Assembly (NCBI GenBank): GCA_020161015.1
Contig: JAIUOT010000053.1
Span: 1-64,000 of the forward strand
Source of the DNA: Actinomycetota bacterium
GTDB taxonomy: Bacteria > Actinomycetota > Actinomycetes > Propionibacteriales > Propionibacteriaceae
Length of the DNA: 64,000 nucleotides
Reading direction: 5' to 3'
Shown here: positions 63,594 to 64,000 of the stretch, one piece after another
Position numbering within the stretch: position 1 is the first letter of the stretch
Layout of the letters: each line of letters begins with the position of its first letter
Translations under genes and position numbers: made by a program
Notes under the pieces: generated by a model
What the model was told of the DNA's origin: nothing
The model's database searches: none
Seen by the model: only the letters and a program-made list of their open reading frames with translations

Positions 63594-64000
63594 ATGACCG
63601 CCCTGATCGTCACCGAATCGCTGTTCGGCAACACGCTCGCCATCGCCGAGGCGATCGGTGCCGGGATCGCCGAGGTGCGCGGGCGCGACGGCGTGCGGGT
63701 CGTGCACGCCTCGGACGCGCCGGCGGTCATCCCCACCGACGTCGACCTCCTGGTGGTCGGGGCCCCCACCCACACGCTGTCCCTGCCCAACGCGGGCAGC
63801 CGCAGGGACGCCCGGAGGAAGGGCGCTGCCGAGCAGGGCGGCGCCGGCGTCCGGGAGTGGATCCGGACGGTCGACCTCCCGCCGCGGCTGACCGTGGCCA
63901 CCTTCGACACCTCGATCCACCTGCGCATCCAGCTGGGCACCGCGGCACGCGCCGCCGCCGGGGCGCTGCGCCGCCGTGGCGCCCAGACCACCGTGGGGCC
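63594..64000 (+). CDS. Flavodoxin-family protein (runs off the right edge)
   Basis: At least 135 residues are visible. The N-terminal TALIVTESLFGNTLAIAEAIGAGI is the FMN-phosphate loop of flavodoxins, and LLVVGAPTHTLSLPNAGSRRDA is the second FMN-contact loop. A TAGGGT -10 element (63579-63584) lies 9 nt before the ATG. A flavodoxin could accept electrons from NifJ in place of ferredoxin when iron is short; the iron box in the shared intergenic region is consistent with that but closer to the neighbouring gene. The 3' end is missing. Confidence 0.8.
   Translation, partial: MTALIVTESLFGNTLAIAEAIGAGIAEVRGRDGVRVVHASDAPAVIPTDVDLLVVGAPTHTLSLPNAGSRRDARRKGAAEQGGAGVREWIRTVDLPPRLTVATFDTSIHLRIQLGTAARAAAGALRRRGAQTTVG

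Overview
The window is a 64 kb piece of a very GC-rich chromosome of the actinobacterial type. Pointers are the fused CydDC protein, a CsoR/CopZ/CopA copper set, Zur-controlled ZnuABC, a DUF222-HNH (13E12-like) protein, a DUF1707 protein, a DtxR/IdeR-type iron box and many genes that appear to be leaderless. The NifJ-type pyruvate:ferredoxin oxidoreductase beside cytochrome bd fits a facultative or microaerobic member of the Propionibacteriaceae; that placement is inference. I see no rRNA, tRNA, CRISPR, prophage or insertion sequence. The content is mostly chromosomal housekeeping and metabolism.

Layout. 0-8 kb: a possible structured leader at the left edge, a MerR-HEAT regulator, and a BlaI-type repressor divergent from cydA-cydB-cydDC. 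8-11.4 kb: a zinc operon (znuA-znuC-znuB-zur) behind a promoter carrying a Zur-like box. 12.6-17.8 kb: a GltD-like iron-sulfur flavoprotein coupled to nifJ. 17.9-24.3 kb: a glycosyltransferase, then a five-gene leftward operon (DUF4956 membrane protein, VTC-domain protein, DUF4353 lipoprotein, phosphodiester glycosidase-like protein, GT2-GtrA fusion). 24.4-27.3 kb: csoR-copZ-copA. 27.3-29.1 kb: dnaB behind a cluster of DnaA-box-like sites. 29-32.5 kb: FAD oxidoreductase, HNH protein, GNAT enzyme. 32.5-44 kb: carbohydrate and general metabolism (GH15, glucose-6-phosphate dehydrogenase, LOG protein, PurT, methyltransferase, antiporter with a UBP zinc finger, VOC protein, AraC regulator, fructosamine kinase-like protein, GH13, TetR). 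44-55 kb: ThrE-type exporter, MBL hydrolase, small membrane and coiled-coil proteins, lipoprotein, large subtilase, beta-CASP hydrolase, universal stress protein. 55-64 kb: membrane-tailed PEP-synthase-like protein, HEAT-like protein, dual-specificity phosphatase, CAP-domain protein, GH13 alpha-glucosidase, YegP-like protein, an iron-box-controlled membrane protein and the start of a flavodoxin.

How the parts connect. The bd oxidase operon carries its own CydDC assembly transporter and is probably repressed by the divergent BlaI-like protein. Zur, CsoR and a DtxR-type box give zinc, copper and iron control. NifJ and the flavodoxin may share an electron-carrier pathway. Many genes have a TANNNT-like -10 element 6-8 nt before the start codon and no Shine-Dalgarno sequence, so leaderless transcription looks common. 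The least conventional features are four near-palindromic 66-68 bp repeats, a possible SD-masking pseudoknot at the left edge, an apparent AUC start codon, and the VTC/DUF4956 operon.
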